A DNA stretch of 64,000 nucleotides from Campylobacterales bacterium (GTDB lineage Bacteria > Campylobacterota > Campylobacteria > Campylobacterales > Sulfurospirillaceae), in contig JAFGFU010000019.1 in assembly GCA_016930915.1 (NCBI GenBank), positions 1-64,000 of the forward strand. The letters are read 5' to 3'. The notes under the pieces are model-generated. The model did no database searches and was not told the DNA's origin. It saw only the letters and a program-made list of their open reading frames with translations. Shown one piece after another: positions 19,331 to 28,689 of the stretch. The number at the start of each line of letters is the position of its first letter. Position 1 is the stretch's first letter. The position numbers were made by a program, and so were the translations under genes.

Positions 19331-21628
19331 CTATTCGAGATTCAATTGCTCAAGCACAACCTGATTACGCCCATTTTCTTTAGCACGGTACAATGCCTCA
19401 TCCACACGTACCATCATGCTTTTTTCATCATCTCCATCATGAAAGGTTGCCACCCCAAAACTAGCTGTTTTCGTACCAACCTGTGAAAAGGAAAACGATG
19501 CAACACATAGACGCAATTTTTCTGCTAGTAAAGAAGCATTTTCAAGGGTACTGTTGGGCAATAACAGTAAAAACTCTTCCCCACCCCAACGCCCAAAAAT
19601 ATCTTCAGCGCGAATCTGTGCTTTAATACATAAAGCAAACTCTTGCAAAATCGTATCGCCTACTTGATGCCCATAAGTGTCATTGACCACTTTAAATTTA
19701 TCAATATCAAGTAAAATAATGGAAAAAGGAGTGTGATGTCGCCTTGCAATTAAGAGATGATACGCAAAGAGTTCATCCAATTTGAGTCGATTGTAAAGCC
19801 CTGTGAGCCTATCGGTGATAGAGAGTTCTTCGACCCGTTTTTTATCGGTAATATCGGTTCGAATAGCGGTATATCCAATTAAAGAGTAATCTTCATCATA
19901 CCGTGGAGCGATAATGGTCTCCACCCAGTATGCAGTGCCATCTTTACGTCTGTTTTTAAGCTCACCTTTCCAAATCAAGCCACTTTTAATCGCCTTCCAC
20001 AGCTCCTCATACACCGAGGAAGGAAAATCTACATGGCGCACAATCGCATGATTTGCACCAATAAGCTCCTCTTTAGAGTACCCTGAAATCTTACAAAACG
20101 CCTCACTGACCTCGGTAATAACGCCCTTTAAATCTGTTGTCGAAATAATCACATGTTTATCAATAATACTTAAATATTTTTCCAATTTATATTTTGATTT
20201 TCGATAATTTGTAATATCACTCAAAGTTAACAGTACCGCACTGACTTTGTGCGTGGAAGTGAAGTACAAGGGCGAGGCATTGACTTGAATCCACAAAAGA
20301 GGATGATGTTCCCTTTGAATTCCCATGATAACACCTTGCAACACTTCTCCATAACTCAATGCTCTAAAAAAGGGGCGTTCTTCTGGAAAAAAAGAGGAAC
20401 CATCTTCATGAATCGCCTTCCAGGGCAATTCACTGTTTAAACGCCCAATTAAACTCTCCTCTGAAGCGCATAACATCTCCCTAGCAGCATCATTACACTC
20501 TGTGATAATCCCTTGCTCATTCATCACGACAATGCCTTCTTGCATCGTCTTAAAAATAAGACGTACCCATGCTTCAGACTGAGAGAGTTGTTTGGTTTTC
20601 TCTTTGGCAATCGCATACGCATGTTTACGTGTGCGCTGCAAGGCATAAATCCACGCACTAATGATAATAGAAAGCACTATTCCCAGCGCAAGCTGTATAT
20701 AGGGAACCGCCTGATTGAGGCTGCTACCTAAAACATGATTGGCTTTAAAGATAAAACTCCACTCGGTACCATAAGCATCAAAAAAAACCCTATGCTTCAA
20801 TCGAGGGGTAGACAAGGAAGGATTGGAATCGTAAAGAAAGGTCGATTTTTCAAGGGAATAACCATCATAAATTTCAACATCCACAAAACGGTAATGATTC
20901 TTTAGAATATCTGAAAAGAGCGTATTGACCTTGATGGCACTATAGACCACACCTTTTGCAGCAGCCAAACGCTCTGCCTCATTTTGAAGCAAATGATGGC
21001 GATGATACAACGGCATGTAGATAACAAATCCTTCTTTTTCAGAGGCTTTTGCCTCTTGTACAAATTCAATTTTAGGCGTAATAACAGCAGCGCCTTTTTG
21101 TAAAGCTTTCTCAATGCTTTTTCTACGAATCACTTCTGAGCCAATATCATAACCCAAAATCTGTTTGGTTTGTTCACTCAAAGGTTCAATATAGGTAACT
21201 GGAAAAAGTGTAGCATAAGGTGAGGCGGGGAAAATGGTATAGTGCGCCATGCCCTCTTCTTTACGTCTAGCCTCTTCATATGCTACTTTTTTGGAGGCTT
21301 CGACTAATGGGGAAAATCCTAAAGCATAAAGACTTGGAAAATTTTCTGCTAAATTGTGCATCTTGGCAAAAATTTGCCACTCGTTGCGAGTAATATTTTC
21401 TGAAGAAAAGATAAAAGCTGCACTGCTGTTTAAAAGCTGAATATGAGATTCGAGTTCGTTGTGAATTAAAGCTGTCATCTCTTTTGAGAGAGCCTCAAAA
21501 CGTATCTCTTCGGTTTTATCAATCCACTGAGCACTCTTCCATGCCAAAAGAAGCGAAAAAAATATACCCAAAATAAGTGTGAGAAAAGGTAAAAATGAAA
21601 CCGTGTACCACCGCTCAAGCCTTTGCAC
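19331..21628 (-). CDS. CHASE-PAS-PAS diguanylate cyclase
   Basis: A 765-aa sensor. Order: TM helix (about 12-32), extracytoplasmic CHASE-like domain (about 40-290, with the Y-PASPYATLFPVTYIEPL region), second TM helix (about 305-330), two PAS domains (about 345-460 and 470-590; the second ends in YTAIRTDITDKKR with a PAC-like segment), and a C-terminal GGDEF domain. The active site reads GGEEF, and the product-inhibition site RAED sits five residues upstream, so c-di-GMP synthesis with feedback control is expected. The CHASE ligand is unknown. Confidence 0.9.
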   Translation of the reverse strand: MQRLERWYTVSFLPFLTLILGIFFSLLLAWKSAQWIDKTEEIRFEALSKEMTALIHNELESHIQLLNSSAAFIFSSENITRNEWQIFAKMHNLAENFPSLYALGFSPLVEASKKVAYEEARRKEEGMAHYTIFPASPYATLFPVTYIEPLSEQTKQILGYDIGSEVIRRKSIEKALQKGAAVITPKIEFVQEAKASEKEGFVIYMPLYHRHHLLQNEAERLAAAKGVVYSAIKVNTLFSDILKNHYRFVDVEIYDGYSLEKSTFLYDSNPSLSTPRLKHRVFFDAYGTEWSFIFKANHVLGSSLNQAVPYIQLALGIVLSIIISAWIYALQRTRKHAYAIAKEKTKQLSQSEAWVRLIFKTMQEGIVVMNEQGIITECNDAAREMLCASEESLIGRLNSELPWKAIHEDGSSFFPEERPFFRALSYGEVLQGVIMGIQREHHPLLWIQVNASPLYFTSTHKVSAVLLTLSDITNYRKSKYKLEKYLSIIDKHVIISTTDLKGVITEVSEAFCKISGYSKEELIGANHAIVRHVDFPSSVYEELWKAIKSGLIWKGELKNRRKDGTAYWVETIIAPRYDEDYSLIGYTAIRTDITDKKRVEELSITDRLTGLYNRLKLDELFAYHLLIARRHHTPFSIILLDIDKFKVVNDTYGHQVGDTILQEFALCIKAQIRAEDIFGRWGGEEFLLLLPNSTLENASLLAEKLRLCVASFSFSQVGTKTASFGVATFHDGDDEKSMMVRVDEALYRAKENGRNQVVLEQLNLE

Positions 21629-21695
21629 AATCGCTCCTCAAAAGTCCATTAAGCGATTGTATCACAAAAGGAAAAAAAACGATGTAATAAAAAAG

Positions 21696-21718
21696 GTAAG
21701 GAGCCTAAAACTCCTTAC
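21696..21718. terminator. Terminator after hsp20
   Basis: GTAAGGAG / CTCCTTAC stem; the right arm runs into a TTACATGTAA copy at 21715-21724, so the palindrome forms part of the hairpin. Confidence 0.65.
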
Positions 21719-21726
21719 ATGTAAAA

Positions 21727-22158
21727 CTATTTAACCTGAATTTTTTTCACTTCGGCTTTTTCAACTTTGAGTTTAGGAAGGACGACTTCAAGCACGCCAT
21801 TTTCACTGCTCGCTTCGATATTTTCTGCATCAACATTTTCAGGCAAGGCAAATGAGCGTTGGAATTTACCATAGCTACTCTCAACTTTATAGTAGTCATT
21901 CTCTTTGCGCTCTTCTTTAAAGCTTCGCTCTCCTGAGATGATAATCTGATTCTCTTTGAGGTCAATGTGAATATCCTCTTTTTTCACCCCTGGCAAATCC
22001 ACCTCAATATGGTAGGCAAACTCACCCTCACGGGTACTGACACTCGGACGAAACGCAGAGATATCACCCTCTTCACTTTGGGTTGTTGGGGAGTAATGAA
22101 AGAGCCTATTTTCAAGTTCTCGTAACTCTTTAAAGGGATTGTAACGTGTGACTAACAT
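21727..22158 (-). CDS. Small heat-shock protein, Hsp20/alpha-crystallin family
   Basis: A 143-aa chaperone with an alpha-crystallin domain at about residues 40-132 (VDLPGVKKEDIHIDLKEN; the end FALPENVDAENIEAS...NGVLEVVLPK). A short N-terminal arm carries the 'RYNPFKELRELE' type start seen in Class A bacterial Hsp20. The tail KKIQVK holds the I-x-V motif that docks into neighbouring subunits. It is an ATP-independent holdase. It lies downstream of a Crp-type regulator and may form its own unit. Confidence 0.93.
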   Translation of the reverse strand: MLVTRYNPFKELRELENRLFHYSPTTQSEEGDISAFRPSVSTREGEFAYHIEVDLPGVKKEDIHIDLKENQIIISGERSFKEERKENDYYKVESSYGKFQRSFALPENVDAENIEASSENGVLEVVLPKLKVEKAEVKKIQVK

Positions 22159-22213
22159 GATGAACTCCTTTGTTTTTTGATGGAAGAAGTCTATTACATG
22201 TAAAAAAAATTAT

Positions 22214-22231
22214 CTGCCACTTAAGTAGCAG
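22214..22231. terminator. Loopless dyad after the Crp-type regulator
   Basis: CTGC-C-ACTT / AAGT-A-GCAG, an 18-bp dyad overlapping the end region of the regulator gene, with A-rich DNA to the left (T-rich on the minus strand). Confidence 0.45.
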
Positions 22232-22233
22232 AG

Positions 22234-22890
22234 TTATTCAGTCGGGAGATGCTCCAGCAGGTTTTGGGAATCTTTGATGTAAATCTCTTTACGCTTAATA
22301 TCAATCAACCCCTCTTTTTTAAGCGATTGGAGGTTGCGATTGAGCACTTTTCGCACCGTGCCTATGAGGTTGGCGAGTTCATCGTGAGAGAGGTTGTTGA
22401 TAAGTTTGAGGGTTTGCTTGTCGCCCTCTTTTTCAATGTTTTTTGCAATGAGCTTGACCAACCTTGTCGTAGTATCATACAAGGATAAATCACTCGCCAA
22501 ATTCTCCATCTCTCGTAGCTGTTTTGCCACATAAGGGAAAAAAAGTTTGTTAAACGAAGGCTTCGTCTCTATCCACTCACGAAAGAGCTCAATGGGAAAA
22601 ACAAGCAGTTTCACATCATCTAACGCCATCGCCATATTTTCATGCATTTTGCCATCTAAGAGACTAACCACATCGTACATATCGCCTTTGGATAAAAGGT
22701 AGAGAATCTGCTCTTTGCCATTTTCAAAATTAATCTGAGAGACTTTCACACGTCCCTCCAAAAGGACAAAAAAGTGCTCCAAACACTCCTCAGGGCGCAT
22801 GAGTACTTCGCCTTTTTTCACAAAACTCACCCGACCAAAACGGGCAATATCCTCATGCAACTCTTGCTGAATGACTTCTAATGCGTACAT
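22234..22890 (-). CDS. Crp/Fnr-family transcription regulator
   Basis: A 218-aa regulator: an N-terminal cyclic-nucleotide-type beta-roll (about residues 15-120; LEHFFVLLEGRVKVSQINFENG, LLSKGDMYDVVSLLDG) and a C-terminal winged HTH (LSHDELANLIGTVRKVLNRNLQSLKKEGLIDIKR). No Cys cluster for an Fe-S sensor is present, and the cAMP-contact Arg/Ser pattern is not obvious, so the signal is unknown. It overlaps the end of the upstream SEC-C protein gene closely (start next to its stop). Confidence 0.88.
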   Translation of the reverse strand: MYALEVIQQELHEDIARFGRVSFVKKGEVLMRPEECLEHFFVLLEGRVKVSQINFENGKEQILYLLSKGDMYDVVSLLDGKMHENMAMALDDVKLLVFPIELFREWIETKPSFNKLFFPYVAKQLREMENLASDLSLYDTTTRLVKLIAKNIEKEGDKQTLKLINNLSHDELANLIGTVRKVLNRNLQSLKKEGLIDIKRKEIYIKDSQNLLEHLPTE

Positions 22891-23286
22891 TTAATCGACC
22901 TTACCATCCAGATACATCCACGCTTTACCAAAGCGTTTAAAACGAGAATACTCAACATGAATGCCCTCACGTCCTTCTTGTACAAACGTAGCTCGAAAAG
23001 AGACTTTGCCCACTTTATCGCTCATCCCACCTTGCCACATCTCCAACACGCTCAACCCTGTCCACGCTAGGCCTTTACATGTAAAAGCAATCTCCTCTTT
23101 AAGATGCTTACTTCTTGTGCTTGGATGGGTCGTTTCGTACAAATAATCCACCAACGAGAAAACAAAAGCGCTGTAACGAGAACGCATCAGCGCCTCACAC
23201 GTTGGGGCATTGTGGTTTTTGTGGTAAGGTTCACAGCAGTTTTCATAAGGTTTTTGAGAACCACAAGGGCACATATTTTTTAGCAT
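22891..23286 (-). CDS. YchJ-family SEC-C zinc-binding protein
   Basis: A 131-aa protein opening with the SEC-C motif MCPCGSQKPYENCC, which binds zinc, followed by the YchJ-type domain (EALMRSRYSAFV, KGLAWTGLSVLEM, VEYSRFKRFGKAWMYLDG). Function of the family is unknown. It ends directly before the Crp-type regulator, so the two are likely co-transcribed. A TTACATGTAA copy is read here in another frame, Phe-Thr-Cys-Lys. Confidence 0.88.
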   Translation of the reverse strand: MLKNMCPCGSQKPYENCCEPYHKNHNAPTCEALMRSRYSAFVFSLVDYLYETTHPSTRSKHLKEEIAFTCKGLAWTGLSVLEMWQGGMSDKVGKVSFRATFVQEGREGIHVEYSRFKRFGKAWMYLDGKVD

Positions 23287-23399
23287 TTCAACTCTTTACA
23301 TGTAAATTAGCATCAATTATACAAATTTTTTGGTTTTCAACTGCTTCTATTCTTGGCTTCGGTACAATGCTTATTTATTTTTTGCTACTAGGTTTTTTT

Positions 23400-24578
23400 A
23401 TGTTTTTACGCTTTCAAACGTCACTTCACGCATGGCTTCCTATTATAGGACTTACCATTTGCGCCTTTATTTTCAATACCACCGAATTTGCTCCGATTAG
23501 CTTACTCACTACCATTGCGACAGATTTTAACATCAGTGAAGCACAAACGGGCATGATGATGACCATCTACGCATGGATAGTTGCGACCATCTCTCTGCCC
23601 TTAATGCTTCTTAGCAAAAATGTAGAGCGCAAAACGCTTCTGCTGAGCATTTTACTCTTTTTCATTCTCTCGCATCTGCTCTCAGCCTTTGCATGGAGTT
23701 ACACCATCTTAATGCTCTCTCGTGTTGGCATTGCTTTCTCACACGCAATTTTTTGGGCAATTACCGCCTCTTTGGTTTACCGTTTAGCCCCAAAAGGACA
23801 AATCACCAAAGCCCTTAGTTTTCTTGCCACAGGAAGTGCTTTGGCAATTGTTTTAGGCTTACCACTAGGACGCATCATAGGTCAAGCGTGGGGCTGGCGT
23901 TCTACCTTTGGCGTTATTGCTCTGCTTGGCGTGGGGATGTTCTATTTTCTCTACAAAACCCTGCCTACATTGCCGAGCCAAAACGCAGGTTCGCTCAAAA
24001 GTTTACCCATCCTCATGAAACGCCCAGCCCTTATGGGGATGTATCTGCTCACCATTTTAGCCATTAGCGCTCATTTTACTGCCTATTCGTATATTGAGCC
24101 GTTTGTGATGAACATCGCTCATTTGGGAGAGCATTTTGCCACCGTAGTGCTTTTTGTTTTTGGTATCGCAGGACTTCTAGGAAGCATGCTCTTTGCACGC
24201 TTAAGACATAAACACCCTTTTGGCTTAGTTCTCTTTGCTCTTGGTGCGCTTATCATTGCAGAACTTTTAATGCTCACCCTCTCCTTTCACACGCTTTCTT
24301 TTAGCATTTTGTCGCTCTTTTGGGGGATGGCTATTTGTTTGATTAGTCTGATTTTGCAAGTGAGTGTTTTAGAACTTGCCCCCGATGCTACCGATGTTGC
24401 GATGTCTTTGTATTCGGGTATTTATAACATTGGGATTGGCGGGGGAGCGTTCATTGGAGGTCTCGTTACAACGCATCTTGGTATGCGCTATGTTGGAATG
24501 AGTGGGGCTTTGTTTGGAATAGTCGCCCTGAGCCTTGCCATTTGGATTTGGAAACGCTATTTAATGGTTCAAAAATAA
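23400..24578 (+). CDS. MFS exporter (AraJ/SotB type)
   Basis: A 392-aa transporter with about twelve membrane segments and MFS motifs: NTTEFAPISLLTTIATDF in helix 1 (typical of the AraJ/SotB/NepI drug and sugar efflux group), loop 2-3 LMLLSKNVERKTLLL, and helix 5 ATGSALAIVLGLPLGR. I place the start at 23400 (MFLRFQTSLHAWLPIIGLT); the frame is open further left, but that part overlaps the divergent YchJ gene antisense and lacks MFS character. Substrate unknown. Confidence 0.85.
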   Translation: MFLRFQTSLHAWLPIIGLTICAFIFNTTEFAPISLLTTIATDFNISEAQTGMMMTIYAWIVATISLPLMLLSKNVERKTLLLSILLFFILSHLLSAFAWSYTILMLSRVGIAFSHAIFWAITASLVYRLAPKGQITKALSFLATGSALAIVLGLPLGRIIGQAWGWRSTFGVIALLGVGMFYFLYKTLPTLPSQNAGSLKSLPILMKRPALMGMYLLTILAISAHFTAYSYIEPFVMNIAHLGEHFATVVLFVFGIAGLLGSMLFARLRHKHPFGLVLFALGALIIAELLMLTLSFHTLSFSILSLFWGMAICLISLILQVSVLELAPDATDVAMSLYSGIYNIGIGGGAFIGGLVTTHLGMRYVGMSGALFGIVALSLAIWIWKRYLMVQK

Positions 24579-24579
24579 G

Positions 24580-24613
24580 GTTACATGTAAAGCTTTTCAA
24601 CTTTACATGTAAC
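24580..24613. terminator. Paired palindromes forming a convergent terminator
   Basis: Two TTACATGTAA copies face each other as GTTACATGTAAAG and CTTTACATGTAAC, separated by 8 nt, giving a 13-bp stem. The element sits exactly between convergent genes. Confidence 0.65.
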
Positions 24614-24621
24614 GCTTTGAA

Positions 24622-25884
24622 TTACCCTTCTCTTAGCGCCTTAGCAATGAGTTCTATCGGGTTTTTAAAGATAACATCCACTTTTTGTCCGTGCATGGCA
24701 TCACCCAGTTGCATACGACAGGCGCTGCACTCTGCACTCACGTATTCTGCACCCGTCTCTTTTATCATCGCAGCCTTTGGAAGTCCTGCGGCTTTGGCGA
24801 AGCGGTATTTTTCGGTTTGCATCGTAACCCCTCCAAACCCACAACAGCGGTTTGGATCACTCATCTCTTTAATGGTGTAGTTTTGTGAAATTAAATTGCG
24901 TGGTTCCCTCCATACCCCTTGCATTTTGCGTGCGTGGCATGGGTCATGGTAGGTAACGACTTCACTTTTGCGTGCTTTCGTGGCTAAGATTTCAGCGAGG
25001 TTTGTTTTCTTTTCTAAATACTCTGTTGCCATAAAAATATGAGGGCTAATCGCCTCCGCACGCTCTTTCCACTCAGGTTGGTCATGGAAAAATTTTGCAT
25101 AGTCCTCTTTAATCATCGCACTACAGGTTGCTTCAGGAATTATGATGGCATCTAACTCATCTTTAAAGCTTTCAATATACGCAATGTTAAACTTTGCCAA
25201 AGCATCCACGCTATCAAAATCGCCCGTAAAGTATTGCGGTGCACCACAGCATTTTTGCTGTTTAATGAGGTAAGCATCGATTTGTAACTCTTTGAGAATT
25301 TCCAAAAGCGCCTTGCCCACATCGGTGTACATGTAATTGGCTAAACACCCAATGAAAATTCCCACTTTGCCTTTTCCCCCATGATAAACGACATCAGGAT
25401 GAGAGTTAAGAAAGGTTTTTTTTGCAAGACTTGGAAAGAGTCTGTCCATCTTGATGATAGGAAAATCTCTTAGATACATGGATTTTTGCTTCTCTACCAT
25501 CTTAAATCCACAGGTTTGAAACATATAACCAAAACGTGCCAAAATATCCATAATATTGCGGTTACGAAGCAAGAAGAAGGCGAGTTTTTTATACCACGCT
25601 AAACCAAACTTTTTGCGAATATCATTGCGCACCTGCTCAATGACCATATCTACAGGCAAATCATTGGGGCAAACATCGGTACAATTGGTGCATAAAAAAC
25701 AGCTCTCAAAGATGTTTTTAGCGTTTTTATCGAGCTCCAAATCCCCTCGCTGATACGCATTTAAAAGGTCTAAAAAACCTCTTGGGCTTGTTACTTCATC
25801 ACGATTGACTTCGTGAATCGTACAGACAGGAATACACTTACCGCATTTCACACACGCATCACTGGTTACATTAAATTGAAACAT
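24622..25884 (-). CDS. Fe-S oxidoreductase with two 4Fe-4S sites and two CCG domains
   Basis: A 420-aa soluble protein. CVKCGKCIPVCTIHEV and CFLCTNCTDVCPNDLPV near residues 10-80 are two ferredoxin-type clusters. Two cysteine-rich CCG domains follow (IGCLANYMY...QQKCCGAPQ; YHDPCHARK...NRCCGFGG). This layout is shared by GlpC, GlcF and heterodisulfide reductase subunits, which take electrons from a flavoprotein; the substrate here cannot be assigned. The gene lies 3 bp after hemN, as in C. jejuni from memory, so a link to anaerobic heme or quinone metabolism is possible. Confidence 0.8.
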   Translation of the reverse strand: MFQFNVTSDACVKCGKCIPVCTIHEVNRDEVTSPRGFLDLLNAYQRGDLELDKNAKNIFESCFLCTNCTDVCPNDLPVDMVIEQVRNDIRKKFGLAWYKKLAFFLLRNRNIMDILARFGYMFQTCGFKMVEKQKSMYLRDFPIIKMDRLFPSLAKKTFLNSHPDVVYHGGKGKVGIFIGCLANYMYTDVGKALLEILKELQIDAYLIKQQKCCGAPQYFTGDFDSVDALAKFNIAYIESFKDELDAIIIPEATCSAMIKEDYAKFFHDQPEWKERAEAISPHIFMATEYLEKKTNLAEILATKARKSEVVTYHDPCHARKMQGVWREPRNLISQNYTIKEMSDPNRCCGFGGVTMQTEKYRFAKAAGLPKAAMIKETGAEYVSAECSACRMQLGDAMHGQKVDVIFKNPIELIAKALREG

Positions 25885-25887
25885 GTT

Positions 25888-27261
25888 TTACACCGTTTTA
25901 CTGAAGCGTCGTTTATCTTCAGGGATTTTTTGTAAATAAGCATCAAAAGGCATCACGATATTACGAATGAGAAGCGTTCCCGTAGGATTGACCAAAATCT
26001 TTTTGCCCACCTTATCCACCACCACAAGCTCTTCGGCTTCAAAAGGCTTGAGTGCTTCGATGGCATCAGCAAAATACGCAAAAAAGTCAATACCAAACGC
26101 TTTCTCAATGCCTTCAATATTCAGTTTAAAATTGCTCATCATCTCCATAATGACTGCTTTTCGAAGCACATCATCCTCATTTAAAATCAACCCTCGATGC
26201 ACAGGCAATTTTCCTGCATCAATGGCCGCTTCATACGCATCCATCTCTTTGAAGTTTTGAACGTAATGCGCTACACCCTCACCAATACTGGTTAAACCAA
26301 TCCCAATCAAATCCGCCCCACCTTTGGTGGTGTAGCCTTGGAAATTGCGGTGCAATTCTCCTTTTTCAATGGCAAGGAAAAGCTCATCATCGGGTTTGGC
26401 AAAGTGGTCCATCCCAATCATTTTATAACCGTTACTCTCCAGATAATCAATGCTATAACGCATAATGGCCAGTTTTACACTCGGATGTGGTAACGTCGTC
26501 TCATCAATCTTTCGCATCGACTTTTTCATCCACGGTACATGGGCGTAGTTAAAGACCGCCAAACGGGTTGGGTCAAGTGAAACCGCCAAACGAAGGGTTT
26601 CTTGAAAACTCTCAAAACTTTGGTAAGGAAGCCCATAAATCAAATCCATATTGATTGACTTAATACCCGCTTCTTTCGCCATTTTTACAGCATTTTGCGT
26701 GACGTCGTAGGGTTGAATGCGGTGAATTGCCTTTTGTACCTCATCGTTAAAGTCTTGCACCCCATAACTCACACGATTAAACCCATGACGTGTCAGTACA
26801 GCTAACTGCTCTTTACTTAAAAAACGTGGGTCGATTTCACAGCTGATTTCAGCGTCTTTGGCAAAGTTTTTAAAATGGCTTTTTATCGCCTTTAAAATAC
26901 GCTCTAACTGCTCTTTGCTAAAAAAAGTAGGAGTTCCTCCGCCAAAGTGCATCTGTATCACTTCACGGCGTGTATCAAGGTGTTGGCAAAGCAGTTCTAA
27001 TTCACGCTCTAAATAGTCAATGTAGCGCTCTTTTTTATCTTCCTTGCTAGTATATACCACGTTACACCCGCAGAAATAACAGGCACTTCGGCAAAACGGA
27101 AGGTGAAAATAGAGTGAAAGGGGGCGAGAAGCGTCTTGGTGCGCCAAAACCTCCTCATAACTTTTACATGTAAAGCTTTCATTAAACTCAGGTGCGGTTG
27201 GATAGCTGGTATATCTAGGCCCTGCTTTAGAGTACTTGGCAAACTTTTCAAAATCAATCAT
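25888..27261 (-). CDS. hemN: Oxygen-independent coproporphyrinogen III dehydrogenase
   Basis: A 457-aa radical-SAM enzyme with Cys57-x3-Cys61-x2-Cys64 (FCRSACYFCGCN), the extra Cys66 seen in true HemN, the SAM-binding HFGGGTPTF, and ISCEIDPRFLS. It decarboxylates coproporphyrinogen III in anaerobic heme synthesis. The early YTSYPTAPEF segment is typical of HemN and argues against the HemW paralogue. It starts 8 bp after the UPF0763 gene. A TTACATGTAA copy is read as Phe-Thr-Cys-Lys. Confidence 0.95.
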   Translation of the reverse strand: MIDFEKFAKYSKAGPRYTSYPTAPEFNESFTCKSYEEVLAHQDASRPLSLYFHLPFCRSACYFCGCNVVYTSKEDKKERYIDYLERELELLCQHLDTRREVIQMHFGGGTPTFFSKEQLERILKAIKSHFKNFAKDAEISCEIDPRFLSKEQLAVLTRHGFNRVSYGVQDFNDEVQKAIHRIQPYDVTQNAVKMAKEAGIKSINMDLIYGLPYQSFESFQETLRLAVSLDPTRLAVFNYAHVPWMKKSMRKIDETTLPHPSVKLAIMRYSIDYLESNGYKMIGMDHFAKPDDELFLAIEKGELHRNFQGYTTKGGADLIGIGLTSIGEGVAHYVQNFKEMDAYEAAIDAGKLPVHRGLILNEDDVLRKAVIMEMMSNFKLNIEGIEKAFGIDFFAYFADAIEALKPFEAEELVVVDKVGKKILVNPTGTLLIRNIVMPFDAYLQKIPEDKRRFSKTV

Positions 27262-27269
27262 AAATCTCC

Positions 27270-27758
27270 TTAACGCTCAATGGCGTTGATAATACTAGCA
27301 CCCTCTGGTAAATAGAGATCCTTAAGGTCCAAAAAGAGGTTAGGATGCTCTTTTTTAATCTTCTTAATCAACGCATCAAAATCAACATCGCTTTTTTTAC
27401 TCTTTTTCATCTCTTCCATCGCCACCGTCCAGACGTCGTGAAAATCAAGTGGCAAATGTTGCAAAATGCTCTTTTCAAGCTTGAGAAAAAGTGTTTCTTG
27501 TTCTACTTTTTTAAAGTGTTCTATCATTTTGCTAAGCGTATCAATGCTGAGCATGGCATGGAGTTTTTGATGTTCATCATAGACTAACCATGGCTCTTTT
27601 TGATTGTTCCATGAACCACTTTTAAGACGCAAAAGCTTGCTGTTTTCATCCTCGTGGGAAACTATCTCTAAAACCGTTTGCTCTTTTTGCTTGTTGAGGC
27701 TTAAACCTTTAGAAATCTTTTCTATCATCTTAAACTCTTTTTTTCTCTTAAATTCCAT
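27270..27758 (-). CDS. UPF0763 (DUF2603) family protein
   Basis: A 162-aa soluble protein of unknown function, recognised as UPF0763 from sequence character (MIEKISKGLSLNKQKEQ; GSWNNQKEPWLVYDEH; ALIKKIKKEHPNLFLDLKDLY) and from its place between argF and hemN, which recurs in Campylobacterota. It overlaps argF by one base. An internal ATG ten residues in (MIEKISKG) is also a good start and may be the real one. Confidence 0.75.
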   Translation of the reverse strand: MEFKRKKEFKMIEKISKGLSLNKQKEQTVLEIVSHEDENSKLLRLKSGSWNNQKEPWLVYDEHQKLHAMLSIDTLSKMIEHFKKVEQETLFLKLEKSILQHLPLDFHDVWTVAMEEMKKSKKSDVDFDALIKKIKKEHPNLFLDLKDLYLPEGASIINAIER

Positions 27759-28684
27759 TAATACTCTCTGTGTTTATCAAGCCATACCATCACCGCTTTT
27801 TGAGCATGTAGACGGTTTTCTGCTTCATCAAAAATCTCATCGGCATGCGCTTCAAACACCGCCTCACTCACTTCATAATCACGGTACGCTGGTAGGCAGT
27901 GCAAAAACATTGCATCCTTTTGCGCTAAGCTCATCATCGCATCGTCCACCATGTAGCCTTGAAAATCTGCCACACGTTTGGCTTTTTCAGCCTCTTGCCC
28001 CATTGAAACCCATGTATCGGTAGTAACAACGCTTGCTCCAGAAATTGCCTCTTTGGGGTCATTACCAATTTTGATGAGCGCACCGCTTTGTTGTGCAAAA
28101 GAGTGTGCATCGGCTAAAATGGCGCTATCTACTTCATACCCTTTAGGCGTTGCAATGCGAAGCTCAAAACCTAGTTTTGACGCCATCATGAGCCATGAAT
28201 GCGTCATATTATTGCCATCACCCACATACGCCACAATCGGGTTTTTATCTTTGCCATACTCGACCATCGTCATGTAATCCGCCATCAACTGTACAGGATG
28301 GTAGCTATCGCTCAAACCACTAATGACAGGTACACGTGAATACGCCGCAAACTCTTCTAAGGTACTTTGTGCGAAGGTTCGTATCATCACCATATCCACC
28401 ATACGGCTAATCACCCGTGCAGTATCTTTCATAGGTTCGCCACGTCCTAGTTGCAAATCGTTCGAGGATAAAAAGAGCCCTTTGCCACCCAGCTGATGAA
28501 TCCCTACTTCAAAACTCACTCGTGTACGTGTTGAGCTTTTTTCAAAAATCATTCCTAGCGTTTGGTTTTTTAAATAAGGTTTGAGTTTACCTTTTTTCGT
28601 CTGTTTCTTAATTTTAATCGCAAGATCAATGATCTCCAAAATCTCTTCTTTGCTAAAATCTTTCAGGGTTAAAAAATGTCGCAT
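27758..28684 (-). CDS. argF: Ornithine carbamoyltransferase
   Basis: A 308-aa enzyme of arginine synthesis, forming citrulline from ornithine and carbamoyl phosphate. The carbamoyl-phosphate site is [25 protein letters not shown] and the ornithine/catalytic loop [11 protein letters not shown] follow. It lies within a hemB-argF-UPF0763-hemN leftward operon with gaps of at most 8 bp. Confidence 0.96.
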   Translation of the reverse strand: MRHFLTLKDFSKEEILEIIDLAIKIKKQTKKGKLKPYLKNQTLGMIFEKSSTRTRVSFEVGIHQLGGKGLFLSSNDLQLGRGEPMKDTARVISRMVDMVMIRTFAQSTLEEFAAYSRVPVISGLSDSYHPVQLMADYMTMVEYGKDKNPIVAYVGDGNNMTHSWLMMASKLGFELRIATPKGYEVDSAILADAHSFAQQSGALIKIGNDPKEAISGASVVTTDTWVSMGQEAEKAKRVADFQGYMVDDAMMSLAQKDAMFLHCLPAYRDYEVSEAVFEAHADEIFDEAENRLHAQKAVMVWLDKHREY

Positions 28685-28689
28685 TATTA

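Noticed and set aside
24603-24612. TTACATGTAA as a conventional transcription-factor operator
   Set aside because: Copies occur after stop codons, between convergent genes and inside coding regions as often as upstream of promoters, so a classic regulon operator does not explain the distribution.
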